The translations under genes were made by a program, and so were the position numbers. From Tanypteryx hageni (lineage: Eukaryota > Arthropoda > Insecta > Odonata > Petaluridae): a stretch of DNA of 64,000 nt. Shown in pieces: positions 59,380 to 64,000 of this stretch; positions within the stretch are counted from its first letter, which is position 1; every line of letters begins with the position of its first letter. The stretch is from the NCBI GenBank assembly GCA_028673005.1, contig CM054113.1, forward strand, positions 72,302,500-72,366,499. The letters are read 5' to 3'. The notes beneath the pieces were generated by a model. That model ran no database searches and was not told the origin of the DNA. It saw only the letters and a list, made by a program, of their open reading frames with translations.

Positions 59380-59860
59380 TTAGACCTGCGCCTTCCTACA
59401 CTTACAACCCGGTTTACAGACGAGTATCGCGGGCTGCATAAGCATCCGCGGGAACTTGATTGCAATTCCCGCGTTTGGTGTCTTGTTTTGGTGCGTGCTG
59501 ATTTCATAACGAATCCGTAATCTCGAGTCGAATGGGACGCTTATAAAAAATACCCGATTAGGTTTCAAGTCGGTTTTTAAAAGCCGATTAGCGACGTTAA
59601 CGTACCTTCTAACTCGCACGTGTTCCCAGTATGGGGCATACCGTATTTAAACTGGGGTAGCTGGGAGACGGTCGCGTGCTGGGACGTTGCCGGAATTGCA
59701 TCCATTGGATCCCTCCCGTCGGTCGTAAACGAGCTTGAATTGAGGCGATGTAGGATGGTGTGATTCGCCGCGCCCTCGCGCCGCCGGGCACGCCCCATCC
59801 GTCGTCGTCCGAACCCGAATCGCCGGAGCAATTCTCCACGTTAGTTCCTACTGACTTTGC
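59380..59860 (-). other. Possible coding-like block, minus strand
   Basis: Three overlapping minus-strand frames of 76-84 codons have balanced composition, unlike the CT-tract artefacts elsewhere. The first reads ENCSGDSGSDDDGWGVPGG and, further on, TPSYIASIQARL. The most downstream ends CKPGCKCRKAQV. None carries a domain that I recognise, and no confident splice sites connect them. It could be a decayed gene or element, or chance in GC-balanced DNA. Confidence 0.15.
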
Positions 59861-60340
59861 ACTAATTTATTTGGATGACCTTTGCTTCAAGATAGATAGC
59901 ATACAAATTGTGTGGGAATTTATGAATCATTCTAGCTCATTGGGGATCGCACTCGGCGCGCGCAAGGTGCCCCATGATGTAAAGGGGTCCGAAAAAATGT
60001 TCTTATATATAATCTCAGAATATTATATATCTGGATGTAAATATCAGCTCTACCTCTTTATGGTTACGTAGAAAAACGTTCGTTAAGAGAGGTCACATAA
60101 GAGGGTAGTCGTTAGAAGAGGTTTCATTTTACATTTAGATACTAGAGCCAGGGATCCCAGAAGGTCTAAATCCGCCACTATTCAAGCGGATATGTCGAGG
60201 TAGCTTGTTATGGTCACTTTACTTTGCAAGCAGTTATGATAATATAAACCACTAGGATATTGTATATTCTCTCTGAAGCTGAGTAACGTCAGCTTGTATT
60301 TTTGTCTCTTGCTTGATGGTAATTTCATAGTACTTTATAG
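59861..60340. other. AT-rich DNA, nothing recognised
   Basis: No gene, RNA or element supported. Confidence 0.5.
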
Positions 60341-60342
60341 TA

Positions 60343-60425
60343 CAGCCGAACCCCGCTTTAGCGCCACTGTTTGTCCATCACTGACATTGGCGCTAAAGCG
60401 GAGGTGGCAATAAGTCGAGGTATAT
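60343..60425 (+). mobile_element. pogo/Tigger-like transposon end
   Basis: After a TA (60341-60342) the sequence reads CAGCCGAACCCCGCTTTAGC. Later comes TGGCGCTAAAGCGGAGGTGG and AATAAGTCGAGGTATATT. CCGCTTTAGCGCCA and TGGCGCTAAAGCGG form a 14-bp inverted repeat. CAGTCGAACCYCGCTTTA-like ends with TA target sites are typical of pogo/Tigger elements. No second end or transposase was found. Confidence 0.45.
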
Positions 60426-60429
60426 TCTA

Positions 60430-61740
60430 GCTCTATATCTTCAGAAGATAGAAGTTTTGCTCACAACGGTTCATGGGCGGTATGCGGGTGATGGCACTAT
60501 ATATAATGGGGCTCTAAATCGGGGTAGTTTTAATTTAAAAACGATGCATTGAAGTGCTGTTTGGGAAAGGATAGAGAAAAACCTCTCCACGAAGTACACG
60601 CTATTGCTGGTTAATATACTTAACATTTACTTTTGGGCTGTCAGTTGACATTTACCTTCACATAAATATTGCCATAGACCAAACTAAACAATTTCATTAT
60701 TTTTCTTCCAACAGTGCGCCTCCAAATTGTGACTTTATATTGTACGCATAAGCAGTAACCTTTATAATATGATATATCCTCTTATTTCAATGCGGCGATG
60801 CACATGTACGTTCAAACGCAAGAGAAATACTTATTGTTAATCATTTAAGATATACTTTTCACCACCCAACATGATACTTATAATTTTCCCATTAACTTTC
60901 ACGTTTGCATTAGGTTACAAATCGGCTTCCTTGATAATTTCACGCAAGTGACACTGACAAATCTCACCCATTGGATCTAAAATGACATGATTTTTTTGAC
61001 GGTCTATTTTTTCTCCGCTCGCATCGTTTCTTATAATAGCCGGGTACTATAAGGAGTATCGAAGACATTCCAATGACATCATCCGGTATCAATTTCCATC
61101 AACCAATCACGGCTTCCCTTATGGTCAGTGGAGCAGAAGGATGGAGGGAGAGAACATCGGTATGAGATATTAGATGAGCAAATGGTTCCCTGACCTTCCA
61201 CCGCTTACCGAATCAATCCGAGATCATATATATTTATACATCGGCTTCTTTTGAGCCCCGCAGCTGAGGAACGGATATGACTTACCAGGTCGTAAAACTC
61301 TAAGAAGGATTAATAGGTGAATCCGTGAAGCGGTTTGGGGAGCAAGATGAAAGCTGAGGGGAGGGTGGAGGAAAGAGCGGTTTCGCTCATCGACCGTCAA
61401 TTGTCCGCACGTGGACTTCGAAGGGTCAGCGCCACCTGCTTCTCCCGCCGCCGCCGCTGCTCATTATTGCGGGGATCGTTGTTCAATTTTTCCTCCCGAT
61501 ATCTTTCCATCGCTTCGTTCCGACTGCTACCGCGTGGAAAGTAACTGTCTCTCTGGCGGGTTCCACTCCCTCCGCCTTAAAACAATCCGGTGGAGTGAGT
61601 GGGGCTCAGCGACGGAAGAAGGCATATAACCACTATGGCAGCCGGTGTTGCGCCCTCGTGACTCAAGTTATAACGTGAGTCATCGGCTCTCTTTCTCTCC
61701 GCTCTCCTCTCCTACTCTTCTCTCTCCTTTGCCATCTCCT
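60430..61740. other. AT-rich then mixed DNA, nothing recognised
   Basis: AT-rich to about 61000. GC-richer with a CCGCCGCCGCCGC run at about 61445. No gene supported. Confidence 0.45.
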
Positions 61741-61752
61741 CCGCTTGCAGCC

Positions 61753-61762
61753 GTCACGTGAC
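61753..61762. promoter_or_regulatory. Palindromic E-box GTCACGTGAC
   Basis: Identical to 38367-38376. It sits in a GC-rich patch next to CT-rich DNA (61680-61745). Confidence 0.35.
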
Positions 61763-61799
61763 AGCCTCCATCATTGCACGATTCTTCCAAGTTCAAAGC

Positions 61800-62720
61800 C
61801 ACGAGAAGGGGGTAAGGGAGTGGGGCGAACCGTCACGACGTATCCTCGTACGCCGCCAATACAAATTACCGTCCCGATGAATTAATCGAAGAAAAAATAA
61901 GAAGAAGGCGCTATTTTTGGTGGAGGAAAGGAATTTATTATCGTTTTCCTTTTTTTTAAATCTTGGCTTTGTGATTTAGTCGCGATGAACGCGATCTGTC
62001 TCATGGCTTGGAAACAACGCTTTTATAGCGGTTTTAATGATATTCTGTATAATTAGAATAAGCGGTTAAGTTTGTTGGTCACATAAGTTGTGATTAAGGC
62101 TATTTTTTGTAAGAATCCGCTTATCTGTATAAGAAATTCGAAAGGCATTGTAGTTATATTGAAATTAACGTTTTGATTCGATTATCGAGGTTCAATTCGG
62201 GGTTGTTTCTCGAATAGTTAGTACGTATGGGAATATGAACCGCAATTAAAGCAGCAGCGTAGCTAGGTTGTTTTTTCCTCTCTCATCCACCAGGTGTCAC
62301 CCGTTGCGACGAGCGCGCGTCAAGGAAATCGTGAAGATTCCGAAAAAGTTGTCGCGCTACTCCACAACATCACACCGCGTCACAGCAGAGCGAGTGAGGC
62401 GCTTTTTTAGAAACGGAGATATGTTTTTTCCTCCTCGCTCATCCTCCAGTCCTTCACACACACACGCACACAAAAACAAACAACTCGTACACGCGCGCGC
62501 GGCGAGAAACAAAGGCGAATCGGAAAGAGGGAGGAGGGAGAGGGTTAGTCGCGATATGTGTAAAAATCCCAAGGTTTTTTTTTCTCAGCTCTTCACCCGC
62601 ACCCACACGCGGCGCGTATGATACTCACCAACTATAATAAAAACGTGAGATAGGTTGAAAGACAGATGGGGAAGGTGAGAGAGGCTGAGGGACGGAAGGA
62701 GTCATAGGGAAATCCCATTA
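61800..62720. other. Mixed DNA, nothing recognised
   Basis: AT-rich to about 62260, then CpG-rich with (CA)n at about 62456-62471. A 117-codon frame at 62268-62621 has no domain. Confidence 0.45.
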
Positions 62721-62729
62721 TGCTACAGC

Positions 62730-63460
62730 ACCTTTCCTCTCTCCTTCTCATCCGCCATCTCCTATCTCTTTCCATCCGTATCTCTTAATACATATATCCT
62801 TCTCGTCTATCCTTCCTTCTTCTATCTCCCCTTCCTTTCTTTACCCTTCTCACTTTCTTCCTCTTTTTCTCGTCTCTCATCTTTCCCTCCTATCTCTTCC
62901 GGAATCTCTCCCTTCCCCTTTCTTCTAACCCTCGCCCTTCCACTTCCTTTCTCTCTCTTGTGTCTCCGTTTTTCCTATGTCTCCCTTCCTCTCTCTGCCT
63001 TACTCCCGATCTATCTGCATTTTCCTTTTCTCCATTTCTTTTCTTTCTCTCCATTTCTTTCCCCTTGTATATTTCCCTTTTTCTATTTCTTTCCCTTTCT
63101 CGCCATTTCTTTCCCTTTCACCCCTTCTCATTCTTCCTCACTCTCCCCATGTCCCTTCCTCTCTCTCTTCCCACACTCTTTACCTCTCCATTCCTCATAC
63201 TCTCTCCTTACCATTTCCCTTTTTGTTGGTCCTTCCACTCTCCATCCCCTTTTCTTCTCCCCCACTTTTTCTCCCGCGTCTATTTCTTTCTCCCCCTTTC
63301 TCTCTCTCTGTCACCCTCCCTCTCCCCTTTGTTTTCCGCCACTCACTTTTGCCTCCATATATTTACGTTTTCCTCAGTATATCTGCACAAACAAACTCTT
63401 TCCCCAGCTCTTTCTTTTCCTCTCCCCTACCTCCGTTCGATCTTTCCCCCTAGAGGCTTT
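62730..63460. repeat. Pyrimidine-rich tract
   Basis: About 730 bp of T/C-rich DNA with many CCATTTC and CTTTCTCTC words. Three plus-strand frames of 158-218 codons overlap in all phases and are Ser/Phe/Leu/Pro-rich artefacts. Confidence 0.85.
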
Positions 63461-64000
63461 TTTCGGTTCGCGCTCGTGTGTTTCTCATCTTTATGTCGCG
63501 CTCCCTTCGCCTGCCTCACCTTAACCCCTCGTGAAATCCCCGTGGGAAACGTAATTGCTCCATCAGTAATTACGCTGCCGTTTGTCTTCCCTCTCTCTCT
63601 CTCTTTCTCTCTCTAGAAGAGTGGGTAACCTGCCAAAGACTCCCTTAGGACCAGTCAAAAGAATTTCATTTTTCCGCTATCCTCCCTCTCGCTCTTTCTG
63701 CTTCGCCCTCCTCTCTCTTCTTTTGTTCTGGGATCTCTATTTCTCCTCCCTCTTCCTCTTGATCGCGCGCCCTCTCCAGAGGTCTCTGGTTTCCCCCGGG
63801 CGACGCACGCGCCCCTCCATTCTCTGTCGCGAAATACCGGTCTCCTCAAAAACGTTTCTAACCAGAATTTCCTTCCCGTCGCTGTTCGTTGTCGTCCCGC
63901 TGTAAATTCCTCCCCATTCGCTCTTGCCTTTCGTCCCGCTTCTCTTCCCCCGCATACCCACCTCTTTCTCTGTCTATCTCGCATCCTTAGTTTTCTTCCG
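63461..64000. other. CT- and GC-rich DNA to window end
   Basis: A (TC)n run lies at about 63592-63604. The remainder is mixed pyrimidine-rich with CpG. No gene supported. Confidence 0.45.

Noticed and set aside
62958..63616. Three overlapping frames of 158-218 codons
   Set aside because: Same pyrimidine-tract artefact, open in all three phases.
1..64000. CRISPR arrays, operons, Shine-Dalgarno sites, prophage
   Set aside because: No regularly spaced direct repeats or clustered coding frames. The sequence is eukaryotic in character.

Overview
The window looks like nuclear DNA of an arthropod, most likely an insect. The evidence is an RTE-type LINE of the kind common in insect genomes, hAT, piggyBac-like and Penelope-like fragments, abundant CT/GA tracts, very low ORF density, and no operons or bacterial-type genes. 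I cannot name the species. Only one clearly functional-looking protein frame is present: the endonuclease/reverse transcriptase of a 5'-truncated RTE retrotransposon at 354-3140. The many other ATG-to-stop frames lie in pyrimidine- or purine-rich low-complexity DNA or in GC-rich stretches that lack stops by composition. I do not call them genes.

Layout. 1-15 kb is AT-rich and crowded with mobile-element debris. It holds the RTE copy flanked by a 9-bp target-site duplication, at least three copies of an unclassified dispersed repeat, a large hairpin element (5908-6232), and a decayed minus-strand LINE tail (about 9860-10300). Two hAT-type MITEs (10703-10978 and 14572-14917) and a hammerhead-like motif (11301) complete it. 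From about 15 kb onward the sequence is CpG-rich to mixed, with few recognisable transposons. GC/CpG-rich blocks at about 15.3-17.4, 18.2-19.5 and 21.1-21.7 kb could be promoter or 5'-UTR DNA of a plus-strand gene. There is a TATA-like element at 16987, strong splice donors at 17300 and 21366, and a well-formed 70-nt candidate exon at 49318-49387 with stops in all three frames. One reading, which is inference, is that most of the window is 5'-UTR exons and long introns of a gene whose coding part lies beyond 64 kb.

Scattered later elements are a third hAT MITE family (24816-25115, with a second copy at about 42630-42838), a 748-bp piggyBac-like MITE with TTAA duplications (41703-42450), a second copy of the first hAT family (40440-40688), a fragment of the second (about 51525-51594) and a pogo-like end (60343). 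Simple-sequence features include a roughly 490-bp, 21-bp-period purine minisatellite (35020-35515), a 15-bp CT minisatellite (about 43930-44150), G-quadruplex motifs and long pyrimidine tracts.

The most interesting signals are three hammerhead-ribozyme-like motifs with the same layout: TGATGA, one extra base, a hairpin stem, GAAA, then a very short stem III. The two plus-strand ones differ by substitutions that mostly keep the stem paired. The third sits in the loop of the large hairpin. Together they suggest Penelope-like retroelement remnants. No new multi-gene system is visible.
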